This document shows positions 1 to 9,803 of a stretch of DNA of 46,075 bases, one piece after another. The notes under the pieces were generated by a model. That model made no database searches, was not told the origin of the DNA, and saw nothing but the letters and a program-made list of their open reading frames with translations. Source of the DNA: Marinilabiliaceae bacterium (GTDB lineage Bacteria > Bacteroidota > Bacteroidia > Bacteroidales > Marinilabiliaceae); assembly GCA_016342595.1 (NCBI GenBank), contig JAEINY010000017.1:1-46075 (forward strand). The letters run 5' to 3'. The translations under genes and the position numbers were made by a program. Every line of letters starts with the position of its first letter. Within the stretch, counting starts at the first letter, position 1.

Positions 1-28
1 CTGTTCCCTGTCCACTGTTCCCTGTCCA
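1..28. repeat. Two tandem copies of a 14-bp unit at the window edge
   Basis: The unit CTGTTCCCTGTCCA occurs twice in immediate succession, followed by a partial third copy (TTGTCA). It lies just beyond the 3' end of the SulP gene and may continue outside the window. It has no coding sense. It looks like a simple intergenic minisatellite. Confidence 0.6.
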
Positions 29-39
29 TTGTCACCCAG

Positions 40-1680
40 TTATTTAATGTGGTTCTCTTCTGACATTTTCAGGGCTTGTTCAAAATTATCGATGACGGCA
101 TCTTCGGCTAATAGATCAATAATTCCCTCTTTTTCAAGCAAGGGATATACTTTGGGATTGGTACCTGAAAGAATGACTTTTATTTTGGTCTTAGTTAGAT
201 TCTTAATGAGTGTTTTTAAATGATATAAACCCGTAGCATCAATCATGTTGACTTGTCGCATGCGCAGAATGACCGTTTTTTCGTGACCCGATAGTTTGTT
301 TTGGAGGTCCATGAATTTATGCGCTACTCCAAAGAAGAGAGGGCCACTAAATTCAAATACCTGCACCGATGAAGGCCATTGATTCATGGGTTGATCAGCT
401 CCATCCTCATTGGGTTTTAAACTATCCAGATTAGCCGCATCAACCATACGTTTCATGAAAAGTACTGCCGCTAACACCATGCCAATTTGAATGGCCACGG
501 TTAAGTCAACCACCACCGTGATGATAAAGGTCGAAAGTAATACCAATACATCGTAACGGGGCCCTTTTAAAATGGCCTTAAAAGAGCGCCATTCGCTCAT
601 GTTATAGGCGATTACAACCAGAATACCGGCCAGACAGCTGAGCGGTATCTGCTTAGCCAGATTACCCAGAAAAAACATAATGACCAGCAGGGTGATGGCG
701 TGAACTATGCCGGCGACAGGCGTGCGCCCTCCGTTTTTAATGTTGGTTGCTGTGCGGGCAATAGCACCGGTAGCAGGGATGCCGCCAAATAAAGCACTTC
801 CGATGTTTGCAAGGCCTTGGGCAATCAGTTCGGTGTTGGAACGGTGACGACCACTGATCATACCGTCAGCTACTACTGCCGACAACAGCGATTCAATGGC
901 CCCTAATATGGCGATGGTAAAGGCCGGGCTCAGGTATTTTGTGAAATTAGACCAATCTACATTAGGCAGGGATGGTGTTGGTAAAGTGGATGGTATATCC
1001 CCAAAACGGGAGCCAATGGTCTCCACATCCAGGTTCAACAGCTGAGCTAGCACTGTCGCCACAATCAATGCAATTAAACTGCCTGGTATTTTAGTTTTGA
1101 ATTTCTGCCAGATTATAATCACGGCAATACTGAATAAGCCAATTAGAAGTGCCGGAATATTTATGGTTGAGGCTGATGCGATCAGCACACCTATTTTTGG
1201 AATAAAATCAGATGGTAAATCACCGGTTTGCAAACCAAATAAATCTTTCAACTGAGAGGTGAAGATGATGAGTGCTATACCTGCCGTAAAGCCTACTGTT
1301 AAGGGATACGGAATATATCGAATGATCACACCCAGACGTAATAAACCAAATATAACCAGTATCACGCCTGCCAGTAAAGTGGAGATGATCAAACCATCTA
1401 ATCCATATTGATTCAGGATGGCATATACAATAACCACAAAAGCACCGGTGGGGCCTCCTATCTGAACACGACTCCCGCCGAGAACAGAGATGATAAAACC
1501 TGCTACTACCGCGGTTATAAGCCCTTTGTCAGGACTGACACCCGATGCTATAGCAAAGGCAATGGCCAGTGGAAGTGCTACCACACCAACAATGACACCG
1601 GCCATGATATCGTTCAATAATTGACTTTTCGTGTAACTACGTAAAGTAGTTATCAATTTAGGTAAAAATATGGGTTCCAT
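40..1680 (-). CDS. SulP family anion transporter with C-terminal STAS domain
   Basis: This 546-residue inner-membrane protein belongs to the SulP/SLC26 family, which carries sulfate, bicarbonate or other anions. Residues 20 to about 420 form a series of hydrophobic segments. The early stretch contains the family-typical pattern VVALPLAIAFAIASGVSP followed by GGSRVQIGGPTGAF. After the membrane part, residues of about 435-540 form a cytoplasmic STAS domain, visible as VQVFEFSGPLFFGVAHKF and MRQVNMIDATGLYHL. Length and domain order match full-length SulP proteins. The first Met (MEPIFLPKL) is a reasonable start, as it precedes the amphipathic N-terminus. It is transcribed divergently from the next gene and no partner gene is linked, so the transported anion (sulfate versus bicarbonate) cannot be decided from sequence. 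Confidence 0.93.
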   Translation of the reverse strand: MEPIFLPKLITTLRSYTKSQLLNDIMAGVIVGVVALPLAIAFAIASGVSPDKGLITAVVAGFIISVLGGSRVQIGGPTGAFVVIVYAILNQYGLDGLIISTLLAGVILVIFGLLRLGVIIRYIPYPLTVGFTAGIALIIFTSQLKDLFGLQTGDLPSDFIPKIGVLIASASTINIPALLIGLFSIAVIIIWQKFKTKIPGSLIALIVATVLAQLLNLDVETIGSRFGDIPSTLPTPSLPNVDWSNFTKYLSPAFTIAILGAIESLLSAVVADGMISGRHRSNTELIAQGLANIGSALFGGIPATGAIARTATNIKNGGRTPVAGIVHAITLLVIMFFLGNLAKQIPLSCLAGILVVIAYNMSEWRSFKAILKGPRYDVLVLLSTFIITVVVDLTVAIQIGMVLAAVLFMKRMVDAANLDSLKPNEDGADQPMNQWPSSVQVFEFSGPLFFGVAHKFMDLQNKLSGHEKTVILRMRQVNMIDATGLYHLKTLIKNLTKTKIKVILSGTNPKVYPLLEKEGIIDLLAEDAVIDNFEQALKMSEENHIK

Positions 1681-1743
1681 ACTTAGCTGATCTTTGATAT
1701 AAAAACGTTTAAGTGTAGATTTCGGTATTTAGAAAACGGAATG

Positions 1744-1751
1744 CAAAACTA
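1744..1751 (-). promoter_or_regulatory. Possible -7 box for the SulP gene
   Basis: On the minus strand the sequence reads TAGTTTTG, an exact match to the Bacteroidota -7 consensus TAnnTTTG, about 64 bp upstream of the SulP start. No TTTG is found at the expected -33 position, so support is only partial. Confidence 0.3.
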
Positions 1752-1806
1752 AGGTGAAAGATCTACCGTTATTCTCCAATATCAGGATATAGTTTTCAAC
1801 AGGTGG

Positions 1807-1835
1807 TTGATAAAATGACTTTTTTTGTAACTTTC
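1807..1835 (+). promoter_or_regulatory. Probable housekeeping promoter for the C_GCAxxG_C_C gene
   Basis: TTG at 1807-1809 (-33) is followed after 18 bp by TAACTTTC at 1828-1835, one mismatch from TAnnTTTG. The start codon at 1858 would be about 15 nt downstream of the predicted transcription start. Confidence 0.45.
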
Positions 1836-1857
1836 GTTGCATTAAATCTATTTTACC

Positions 1858-2319
1858 ATGACCCGGAAACAAGATATTGCCCTGGAAGCTTTTCGAACAG
1901 GCTTTAATTGCGCTCAATCCGTTATTTCTGTCTTTGTTGATCAGTTAGGATATAATTATGAACAAGCTATGCAAACGGCCTCCGATTTTGGTGGGGGAAT
2001 GGGTAAATTGCAGGCTACGTGTGGTGCTGCCACTGGTGCTTTTATGGTGATTGGTTTGTATACTTCCGGTAAGTATTCTGATATCAGTGTGCAGAAAGTG
2101 CGTAATAATGAAATTATTCAAGCTTTTAACAAACAGTTCCTGGAACAAATGGGAGGCAGAAAATGCATCGATATACTGGGTGTTGATTTGAATACCAGAG
2201 AGGGTCAGCTAAAATTTGAAGAGGACCAGTTAAAAAGTAAAGTGTGTGAAAAATGTGTGGCCACGGCCGTTTCTATTTTGGAAGAATTATTAGAGCTTGA
2301 GAATTTCAATGGCAAATGA
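1858..2319 (+). CDS. C_GCAxxG_C_C family (putative redox-active) protein
   Basis: This 153-residue soluble protein shows the signature of the C_GCAxxG_C_C family. It has a Cys in FNCAQSV near residue 18, a glycine-rich FGGGMGKLQATCGAATGAF segment, a Cys in KCIDILG, and a C-terminal CxxC in VCEKCV. Proteins of this family are thought to be redox-active or metal-binding, but I know of no established reaction. The length is typical and all the conserved cysteines are present. It stands alone between the divergent SulP gene and sbcD, 72 bp upstream of the latter. The start ATG follows a plausible promoter. Confidence 0.85.
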   Translation: MTRKQDIALEAFRTGFNCAQSVISVFVDQLGYNYEQAMQTASDFGGGMGKLQATCGAATGAFMVIGLYTSGKYSDISVQKVRNNEIIQAFNKQFLEQMGGRKCIDILGVDLNTREGQLKFEEDQLKSKVCEKCVATAVSILEELLELENFNGK

Positions 2320-2391
2320 TTTACTCACCATTTTAGGTAGATTGATGCATTGATGATAACTTCAGCACTTCGTTTTAAATTTAATTCATAA

Positions 2392-3612
2392 ATGAAAATA
2401 CTCCATACATCTGACTGGCATATCGGTCAGCGATTACATGGTAATGACAGAGACGAGGAACATCGTCTCTTTTTTGATTGGCTTATCCGGCAGATTAATA
2501 CCGAGCAAGTAGATGCTTTACTTATTGCAGGGGATGTTTTTGATGTGGGATTCCCATCTAACAGCGCATTAAAACTCTATTATACCTTTCTAACGTCTTT
2601 AATTGGAACATCGTGTCGGCAAGTGGTTATTATTGGGGGTAACCATGATTACATCAGCACACTGGAAGCACCTGCTAAAGTATTAGAGGCGCTTAATATT
2701 AAGGTCATTGGTGGGGCTCGTGAAAATCTGGAAGAAGAGCTTATTACCTTGAAATCGACCGATGACGTGCCGGAAGTCGTGATAGCAGCCGTTCCTTTTT
2801 TAAGGGATAAAGACATTCGCCTGGTTAATATGGGTGAATCCTATGAAGACCGGGTTGAAGCCGTTAATCAGGGCATTGTAAACCATTATCAACAAGTGGC
2901 TGATTTGGCGGCGAAGAATCATTTACCAATAATCGCCATGGGGCATCTTTATGTACAAGGAGCCGCTCTGTCGGAGAGTGAACGAGAAATACACATTGGT
3001 AATTTGGCAGGTTTGGATGTGAGAAGTTTTCCAAATCTTTTTGATTACGTGGCTTTGGGGCATATCCACCGGCCACAGAAATTGGACCTTGATGGGCGTG
3101 TGCGTTATTGTGGATCTCCTCTCCCACTCAGTTTCTCTGAATGCCAGGATCAGAAACAAATTATTGTTCTGGACGTGAATGACTCTGGCATTTCGGCCAT
3201 CAATCCCATTGCCATTCCCGGATTCAGGCGATTGATCAGTTTTAAAGGCAACTTTCCGGATGTGGAGATGAAAATGAAAGGGTATGTTACATCCTCTCAG
3301 TTGAATGATTGGGCGGAAGTAACCATTGAAGAGCCGGAGATGAATCCGGCATTGCGGACTCAGTTTGAAGAGTTAGTGGAGCGGATGAATACGATGGATA
3401 ACGGATGGCGTATCATTAAACCGAGTTTAAGGTTTGAGAATCAGAATAACCTCGGTTTTGAGCAAGAGGAGACAGCTTCATTGGCCGATATGGCCGTTAC
3501 AGATGTTTTTGACCGTTTGTTGGAAACCCGGCAGGTCAATAACCGGGAGGAGCTTGCTCAAACATTTGCCGAGTTGATGGATCATGTGCAGCATCAAACA
3601 GAAAACGACTAA
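2392..3612 (+). CDS. sbcD: Nuclease SbcCD subunit D (Mre11-type phosphoesterase)
   Basis: This 406-residue cytoplasmic metallophosphoesterase is the nuclease subunit of SbcCD, which opens hairpins and processes protein-blocked DNA ends. The metal-binding motifs appear in the canonical order: HTSDWHIGQ (residues 5-13), AGDVFDVG, GGNHDY, GHLYVQG and GHIHRPQ. The C-terminal half is the capping and SbcC-contacting region. The gene is followed after only 3 bp by sbcC, the usual pairing, which indicates co-translation of the two subunits. Length is normal for SbcD of this phylum. Confidence 0.97.
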   Translation: MKILHTSDWHIGQRLHGNDRDEEHRLFFDWLIRQINTEQVDALLIAGDVFDVGFPSNSALKLYYTFLTSLIGTSCRQVVIIGGNHDYISTLEAPAKVLEALNIKVIGGARENLEEELITLKSTDDVPEVVIAAVPFLRDKDIRLVNMGESYEDRVEAVNQGIVNHYQQVADLAAKNHLPIIAMGHLYVQGAALSESEREIHIGNLAGLDVRSFPNLFDYVALGHIHRPQKLDLDGRVRYCGSPLPLSFSECQDQKQIIVLDVNDSGISAINPIAIPGFRRLISFKGNFPDVEMKMKGYVTSSQLNDWAEVTIEEPEMNPALRTQFEELVERMNTMDNGWRIIKPSLRFENQNNLGFEQEETASLADMAVTDVFDRLLETRQVNNREELAQTFAELMDHVQHQTEND

Positions 3613-3615
3613 TTC

Positions 3616-6600
3616 ATGCAATTACATACACTTCTGGTACGCAATTTAAATTCATTAAAAGGCGACCATTTCATTGATTTTAAAAAGGGGCCCTTGGCTG
3701 AAACGGGTCTCTTTGCCATTACCGGACCCACCGGTGCTGGTAAATCTACTTTGTTAGATGCTATTACACTGGCCCTTTATAATCGCACGCCTCGTACGGG
3801 TGCGGTTTCTAAGAATGACATCGTTAAACTGGGGAGCCTGATTACACGCAATACCAATGACGCTAAGGCGGAGGTGCAATTTCAGGTAAATGGAAAAATA
3901 TACCTGTCTCAATGGGGCATTTCCAGGGCGCGTACCGGGAACATGAGGGATTATGAAATGCATCTGTCGGTTCAGAATGAACAAGGTGATTTTGTAGCGT
4001 TGGATTTAAAAAAGGGTGAAGTGCCTGATAAAAATGCAGCCTTGATTGGCTTGAACTTTGATCAATTTCTGCGAAGTATTCTCTTATCGCAAGGTGATTT
4101 CGCCCGTTTCTTAAAATCCAATGCCAATGAGCGAGGTGAGTTACTTGAGAAGATTACGGGGACTGATATTTATCGCACCATTGGGAGAAGTGCGTATGAA
4201 AGACAAAAAGCCGAAAATCAACAGTTGTTGGACATTCAAAAAGAATTGAAAGGGATTGAGCTTTTGCCTTTGGATGAGAAACAAGCCCTTACAGGTGAAA
4301 TCAAGCAATTGACTGTAACGGTTCAACACTTAAAAGAACAAACCAAGCAACTCAATGATCATCTGGCGATATTACTTCGGTTGAAAGAAACAGAACGTCA
4401 CTTGAAGGAGAAACAAGATGAGCAGAATCAATTGGAACTTAAAATTCAGGCCTTTGAACCCGATAAATTAAGAATTGACAACCATCAACGGTTGTTACCG
4501 CTTAAATCGGAAATGGATGCGTTACGGAAAGGCCGGAATGATGTGAAGCAGCTGCAAAAAGAGATGGCTGCATATGCAGATCAGCTTAAGGCCATTGATA
4601 AACGGATGGAGGCCAATACCAAAGCTGTCATGGTATCGAATGAAGAAGTGAAAACACGACAGCATGATTTGGAAAAGCTCTTGCCTCTGTTGGTTAAGGT
4701 GCGCCTTTTAGATAACAGTATTAAGGAGCAAACGAATAAATGTGCCGATAAACAGAAGCTCGTCAAGGAGGATAGTGAGCGCATTCAAAAATTGGATGAA
4801 ACATTAAATGCGAAGAAACAGCACTATGAAACGAGTCTCAAACAGCTAAATACCCTTTCCATTTATTTGAGTGCTCATGAGCAATTAGAGCGTTTAATAG
4901 AGAAATTGCCGGCACTAAAACAGCAGCATGAAACAGTGTTGGGTGCTCAATTGGCGTTGCAGGAGGCGGTGGATCAGATGGATGCTTCGGAGACGAAAAA
5001 AGCCTTGCTGAAGCAGCCTGTCATTAAGGATCGATTAACTATTTTGAAAGAAGCGGTGGCTAAAAGCGAACATTGGTTAGCGGGTAACCGATCCAAAGTA
5101 TCGCTCCAATCATATGAAATTGAGAATAAAGAAATAGAACTGGAAAAGCTGGTTAAGCAGCGGCCAACCCTTGATCGGGTGATTGAAATGTCTGAAAATT
5201 ATCAACAGTTGGTGCTTAAAGCTAAAAGCTATGATAGCGAAAAAGCCCGTTTGACTGAATCATTGGCTAAAAGTAAATCTGAATTGAAATTGCAGGATGA
5301 GGCCTTGATTCTTGTGGATGCTCACCTGAAGGAGTTACGTGTTCGGATGGAACGTCAGCAGTTGGAAATGAAATATGAAGAGGCCCGGAAACAATTGAAA
5401 AAGGGAGAAGCCTGTTTTCTGTGTGGTTCTACAACTCACCCTTACGTGACCCATTATGAGAGTGGATTAGATCACAGCAATGAGATGCTGAATAAGCATG
5501 AAATGGAACGAAAAAAGTTGGATAAGGAGAAGTTGAGATGGGTGAGTCTGGTTGAAAAGACAAAATCCACATTAGCTAATATTCACACCAATCAAATACA
5601 ATTGGATGAACAAAAAGGGAGCCTTCAAAAACAGTTGGATCAGTTTAATTTACAGTTTGGGTGGACCTTCACGCTAGTGGATGTAAATGTTGTACTGGCG
5701 TTTAAAGCCATCCATCAAAAGGAAGAAACGGATCTTAAGAACGCCTTAACACTCTTTAAACAGGTTGAGAAAGCATCGGTGCTGCATAAAGAGTTTGTGC
5801 GTTTATTGAAATCGGCAGAATCTATTATAACCATGCAAGATCACTTAAACCAAGCTCTATCGGGTTATAAAAAGCATTGTGGCGATGACGTGGAGCTATC
5901 CGGTCAATTGCAATATCTACAAACTCAATTGACGATTTTTATTGAGAAACGAGAGACCAAACAAAAACTGGAAAAAGAGCAAGAGGGTTTTAAGGTGGCT
6001 GTTGAATCACTGGATAAACAATTGGTGGAGAAGAAAGAGTTGAATGGGACTCTGAAGGAAGATCTGGCAGTTTTGCAAAAAGAGCTGATGGTGTTGACGA
6101 ATCAACGGCAAGAATTATTTGGAGATCAATCGGCGCAAGTAGCGGAAGAAAGTACCAGAAAACGCCTTAAATCTTGTGAAGAGCAACTTCAGCATTTGTT
6201 GTTAGAACAAAAGCAACTGACTGCTCAAAAGGATGCATTGAATGAAAATATTTTAAAAGCCAATACTGCATTTCTTACACAACAAACTAAACAACAGCAG
6301 AGGCAAGAGGAACTACACACTCAATTGGCACCAATGGGGTTTTTAACCATCGAAAGTGCAATGGCTGGTATACTATCTGAAGAAGCGTATAAGATTTTAA
6401 CAAAGCAGTGGGATCTTCTTAAGACAAAGAAAACTTCAATTCTTCAATCGGTGAAAGATCTCGGAGCCCTGCATAACGAATTAGTGAAGAAGCGGCAAAG
6501 TGATAAAAGTGAAGGTGAACTAAATAACTCCATTGCCGAAATGGATCAACAAATCAGCTCTCATGGACAACGCATTGGTATCATTACGGAGCGTTTACAT

Positions 6601-7179
6601 CGCGATAAAGAAAATAATCTGAAGCAGGCAGATAAAATTAAAGCCAAAGAAACCCAGGAGAAGGAATATCATCGCTGGAAACAGTTGAGCGACCTCATTG
6701 GGGATGCCACAGGTAACACTTTTTCAAAATTCGCCCAGGAACTTACCCTTCAGCAGGTTATGCGACTGGCCAATGATCATCTGAAAAGGTTATCAGATCG
6801 CTATCTCATTAAACATGTAAAGCACGATAATCTGGATGAACTGTTTATCATGGATTCATTTCACGGTAATGCGGAGCGATCGGTTAAAACCTTATCCGGT
6901 GGTGAGAGCTTTTTAGTCAGTCTATCCCTGGCCTTGGGATTATCTGATTTGGCCGGAAAGAACACCATGATCGGTAGCCTTTTTATTGATGAAGGTTTTG
7001 GTACACTCGATCAAAATACCCTTGATGTGGCGCTCTCATCTCTTGAAAAACTACAAAACGAAACCAACCGGACCATAGGTATTATTAGTCATGTACCGGC
7101 ATTAAAGGAACGTGTGACGACACAAATAGAATTGGTGAAGGATGCTTCGGGGTATAGTCAATTGGTGGTTAGGAGTTAG
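3616..7179 (+). CDS. sbcC: Nuclease SbcCD subunit C (Rad50-type ATPase)
   Basis: This 1187-residue SMC/Rad50-like ATPase partners with SbcD. The Walker A motif GPTGAGKST spans residues 37-45. A long charged coiled coil follows, interrupted by the zinc hook CFLC at residues 600-603, where two molecules dimerise. A second coiled coil then leads to the ABC signature LSGGES (1093-1098) and Walker B LFIDE (1122-1126). All parts needed for ATP-driven gating of the nuclease are present and the length is typical. It forms a two-gene operon with sbcD. No intrinsic terminator is evident directly after the stop codon. Confidence 0.97.
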   Translation: MQLHTLLVRNLNSLKGDHFIDFKKGPLAETGLFAITGPTGAGKSTLLDAITLALYNRTPRTGAVSKNDIVKLGSLITRNTNDAKAEVQFQVNGKIYLSQWGISRARTGNMRDYEMHLSVQNEQGDFVALDLKKGEVPDKNAALIGLNFDQFLRSILLSQGDFARFLKSNANERGELLEKITGTDIYRTIGRSAYERQKAENQQLLDIQKELKGIELLPLDEKQALTGEIKQLTVTVQHLKEQTKQLNDHLAILLRLKETERHLKEKQDEQNQLELKIQAFEPDKLRIDNHQRLLPLKSEMDALRKGRNDVKQLQKEMAAYADQLKAIDKRMEANTKAVMVSNEEVKTRQHDLEKLLPLLVKVRLLDNSIKEQTNKCADKQKLVKEDSERIQKLDETLNAKKQHYETSLKQLNTLSIYLSAHEQLERLIEKLPALKQQHETVLGAQLALQEAVDQMDASETKKALLKQPVIKDRLTILKEAVAKSEHWLAGNRSKVSLQSYEIENKEIELEKLVKQRPTLDRVIEMSENYQQLVLKAKSYDSEKARLTESLAKSKSELKLQDEALILVDAHLKELRVRMERQQLEMKYEEARKQLKKGEACFLCGSTTHPYVTHYESGLDHSNEMLNKHEMERKKLDKEKLRWVSLVEKTKSTLANIHTNQIQLDEQKGSLQKQLDQFNLQFGWTFTLVDVNVVLAFKAIHQKEETDLKNALTLFKQVEKASVLHKEFVRLLKSAESIITMQDHLNQALSGYKKHCGDDVELSGQLQYLQTQLTIFIEKRETKQKLEKEQEGFKVAVESLDKQLVEKKELNGTLKEDLAVLQKELMVLTNQRQELFGDQSAQVAEESTRKRLKSCEEQLQHLLLEQKQLTAQKDALNENILKANTAFLTQQTKQQQRQEELHTQLAPMGFLTIESAMAGILSEEAYKILTKQWDLLKTKKTSILQSVKDLGALHNELVKKRQSDKSEGELNNSIAEMDQQISSHGQRIGIITERLHRDKENNLKQADKIKAKETQEKEYHRWKQLSDLIGDATGNTFSKFAQELTLQQVMRLANDHLKRLSDRYLIKHVKHDNLDELFIMDSFHGNAERSVKTLSGGESFLVSLSLALGLSDLAGKNTMIGSLFIDEGFGTLDQNTLDVALSSLEKLQNETNRTIGIISHVPALKERVTTQIELVKDASGYSQLVVRS

Positions 7180-7685
7180 TGGATGGAAGGGTGAGTAAAC
7201 TGAAATTTAGGCTTTGTTGATTCGTATGCCTTACTTGAAAACACTCGACAACTTCCAAAATTTGCTCGTTTACCTGGCTTTGTTGCTCTGTCGCCTTGTT
7301 TTTTCGTGAAAGTTCCGGTGAAAAAACGAGATAAAGCTAGCTTTTTGCCAGGATTTTCTCCTTTTGAGCTAAATAATTCTGGCTTTTTACCAGCTTAATT
7401 TCCTTTTTTTCCAGGCGGTTTTAAAAAAATGTGAGCTCTTCGACTAAAAAAGGAAAAGGCTTCAGTTTTTTAGCTCTGTCTATGGGGTATATTACCATTT
7501 GAATATCAAATTGCACTGGTATAATGCCGATACATAATCAAAGGGCGTTTAGAAGTGAAACGCACTAAAGGCGCATTTTGATTAGTAAACGGTATAAATC
7601 TGATGTGTACTAATAAAATGTGCCTAAATTTGAATATTCAGAGGTGACGAAAGAGCAGCTTTTTAAGTTACCTTCTGATTAAATG
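7180..7685. other. Gene-free stretch between sbcC and the Na/Pi transporter gene
   Basis: I see no credible coding region here. The stretch contains an 11-bp imperfect stem (7295-7305 with 7320-7330, one G-T pair, T-rich arm against A-rich arm) and two similar patches, CTTTTTGCCAG and CTTTTTACCAG (7350-7400), that point to degenerate repeated sequence. The two-hairpin repeat element at 7490-7597 lies inside it. Confidence 0.5.
7490..7597. repeat. Two-hairpin intergenic repeat element, copy 1
   Basis: The element begins TATTACCA and ends CGGTATAA. Its first half is a hairpin (TTTGA-ATA-TCAAA) bracketed by ACCA and TGGT. Its second half starts TAATGCCGATACA and folds into nested arms: ATAATCAAA pairs with TTTGATTAG, and an inner GTTT/AAAC stem sits within. 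A second copy of the same architecture, with different loop sequences, lies at 27377-27493. It looks like a small non-coding mobile-like or REP-like element. Confidence 0.6.
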
Positions 7686-7715
7686 AAAAAAGCGACCCAT
7701 CAGAGTCGCTTTTTT
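7686..7715. terminator. Probable bidirectional intrinsic terminator
   Basis: AAAAAAGCGAC (7686-7696) pairs with GTCGCTTTTTT (7705-7715) around an 8-nt loop, giving an 11-bp stem with a T-run on either strand. It lies 20 bp beyond the stop codon of the minus-strand Na/Pi transporter gene and fits termination of that gene. It could also stop plus-strand reading from sbcC. Confidence 0.8.
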
Positions 7716-7735
7716 AAATATTATATATCTCAATA

Positions 7736-9430
7736 TTATTGAGGTTTCACATTATAAAGGGCTTCAGATACGTTAATCACATAATCAGCCAGTTTCTCAC
7801 ACTCTGAGAATAAATCATTGAAGATGATTCCAGCTTCGTATGAATACTTTCCATTTTTAATGTTATCCAGGTGCTCATTTTTCAACTGGTTGCGATAGTT
7901 ATTAATTTCCATTTCCAATTCCTTGGCACGGGAAATATTTACTGCATCCACATTATCATCAAGATTTTCGGTCATTATCAAAAGGGATTCATCCACCAGG
8001 TCAAACATTAACTCCAGTTTTTTGAGGATCTCTTCAGAGAATTGAATTTTACCACTTCTCATCCGGTTAATCGTACGGGCGAGGTTAAAGTTACTATCAC
8101 CAATACTCTCCAAATCATCCACTAACTCAAGCATGGCACGGGAACGTTTCCGGCCTAAGTCACTTAATTTACCTTGATTCACCTGTGTCAGGTAATTGGC
8201 AATTTCGACTTCCACATTATCGCAAATATCTTCGTATTTTTCGATGCGTGTATAGATCTTATTGAACTTTTTGTCTTTTTGCTCATCCATCAGTTTTCGC
8301 ACAAACCCAAACATCTTTTTAGAGTGTTTTCCAAAGAAGTGAAGTTCTTTACGCGCTTGCATAATCGATAGTTCCGCAGTGGATAACATGCCGGTCGTAA
8401 TGAATTTCAAACGGAACTCTTCTTCCTCTGTTTCGTGAGACGGCACCATTTTCATCACCACTTTTTCAAATAATGGCACAAACCAAATGAATATGAGAAC
8501 ATTCAAAATATTGAACGAGGTGTGGAAAATAGCTAACGCTGTTGGTATCGCGGCCGGATTTTCAGTAGGTGATATGCCGTTATGACGGATCACTATGCTA
8601 TTTACGCCATCAATAAAGAAGGTGAAAATGGCCAGCATCCAAACAACTCCAAGCATATTGAAGAGAAAGTGTACCCGGGCTGCCCGTTTAGCCGATACAT
8701 TTCCAACGGCCGCTGCCACATTGGCCGTAATAGTAGTCCCGATGTTTTCGCCCATCACCATCGCAGCCGCCAGTTCAAAGGAGATCCAACCTTGGTTACA
8801 CATCACAAATGTAAGCGCCATGGTGGCACTGGACGATTGAATAACTACCGTTAGTAATGTCCCAATAAACAAAAAGATGAGGGTTGATCCGAATCCCAGA
8901 TTCGTGTAATGCTGCAAAAAGCTTAACACTTCAGGGTTCTGATTAATGTCAGGAACCGCTCCTTTTAAGAAATCAAGACCTAAAAACAGCAAGGCAAAGC
9001 CCACTAAGAATTCTCCCCAGGAGCGGCGTGTGGTTGATTTTGAGAAAATTAAGGGTAATCCTAATCCAATCAATGGTAGTGCATAGGCACTAATATTAAC
9101 CTTAAAACCCAGTAATGTAATCAACCAGCCTGTGATGGTAGTTCCAATATTGGCACCCATAATAACGCCGATGGACTCTACCAAGGTCATCAGTCCGGCA
9201 TTTACAAAACTCACAACCATAACAGTTGTGGCTGAGGAGGACTGAATAATGGTAGTGACCAGGAATCCGGTTACTACTCCCAAGAACCGGTTAGAAGTCA
9301 TGGCAGATAGAATTTTGCGCATGCGTCCTCCGGCAACCTTTTGCAAGGCTTCACTCATCATCTTCATCCCGAACAGGAACATTCCCAGGGATCCCACCAA
9401 CGTTAAAAAATCAAGCAAAGAATAACTCAT
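7736..9430 (-). CDS. Na/Pi cotransporter family protein with PhoU-like domain
   Basis: This 564-residue membrane protein belongs to the NptA/PNaS sodium-phosphate cotransporter family. The first 320 or so residues are membrane segments in two inverted halves. Each half carries the hallmark QSSSAT motif (TTIIQSSSATTVM near residue 64 and TVVIQSSSATMAL near residue 200). The remaining 200 residues are charged and helical, resembling PhoU, which in related proteins is thought to regulate transport. Length and domain order are standard. The gene is single, divergent from the mannosidase cluster, and ends at a strong terminator. Other small anions cannot be excluded as substrate. Confidence 0.92.
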   Translation of the reverse strand: MSYSLLDFLTLVGSLGMFLFGMKMMSEALQKVAGGRMRKILSAMTSNRFLGVVTGFLVTTIIQSSSATTVMVVSFVNAGLMTLVESIGVIMGANIGTTITGWLITLLGFKVNISAYALPLIGLGLPLIFSKSTTRRSWGEFLVGFALLFLGLDFLKGAVPDINQNPEVLSFLQHYTNLGFGSTLIFLFIGTLLTVVIQSSSATMALTFVMCNQGWISFELAAAMVMGENIGTTITANVAAAVGNVSAKRAARVHFLFNMLGVVWMLAIFTFFIDGVNSIVIRHNGISPTENPAAIPTALAIFHTSFNILNVLIFIWFVPLFEKVVMKMVPSHETEEEEFRLKFITTGMLSTAELSIMQARKELHFFGKHSKKMFGFVRKLMDEQKDKKFNKIYTRIEKYEDICDNVEVEIANYLTQVNQGKLSDLGRKRSRAMLELVDDLESIGDSNFNLARTINRMRSGKIQFSEEILKKLELMFDLVDESLLIMTENLDDNVDAVNISRAKELEMEINNYRNQLKNEHLDNIKNGKYSYEAGIIFNDLFSECEKLADYVINVSEALYNVKPQ

Positions 9431-9803
9431 AATTGTAAAGTGTGTTCAAAAGCAGCTTAAGTAATTATGCTATATTTAGTTTTTCCTATCAATAAAGCGT
9501 CTGATTTTCGCGGGTCAAAGATGTAAAAATTTCAATTTAATAACCTTGTTTTAAGGCATAATTAATGCAAAAAGTTATGCAGTAGTGGAACTTGGTTTGG
9601 ATTTGCGCTATCTTTAAAGGAAATGCAATTCCATTGTAGAAAGGCATTTCAGTTATTTTTAGCAATTATTAATCTGCAGATTTTTAAATGTTCACGAATC
9701 TGAACTTGTATCCCCCATTAAATTGATCAAACACCCCTTTTTTTGTAAGTAGGAAAAACGTGAGTGTAGTGTAATAGAAAAACAGAATATAAAAGGCAAT
9801 TCA
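9431..9803. other. Divergent intergenic region between Na/Pi transporter and GH92 genes
   Basis: This stretch of 373 bp contains no convincing ORF. It must hold the start signals of two divergent genes, but I could not find a full TTTG/TAnnTTTG promoter for either. A short inverted repeat, GTTCA(6 nt)TGAAC at 9690-9705, lies about 100 bp before the first mannosidase gene. It could be an operator, though five-base arms are weak evidence. Confidence 0.4.

Noticed and set aside
7180..7489. Remnant gene after sbcC
   Set aside because: No frame of useful length or recognisable motif in either direction; T- and A-rich repeats only.
9690..9705. Operator for the mannosidase cluster
   Set aside because: The inverted repeat has only five-base arms and no second copy near the other mannosidase genes.
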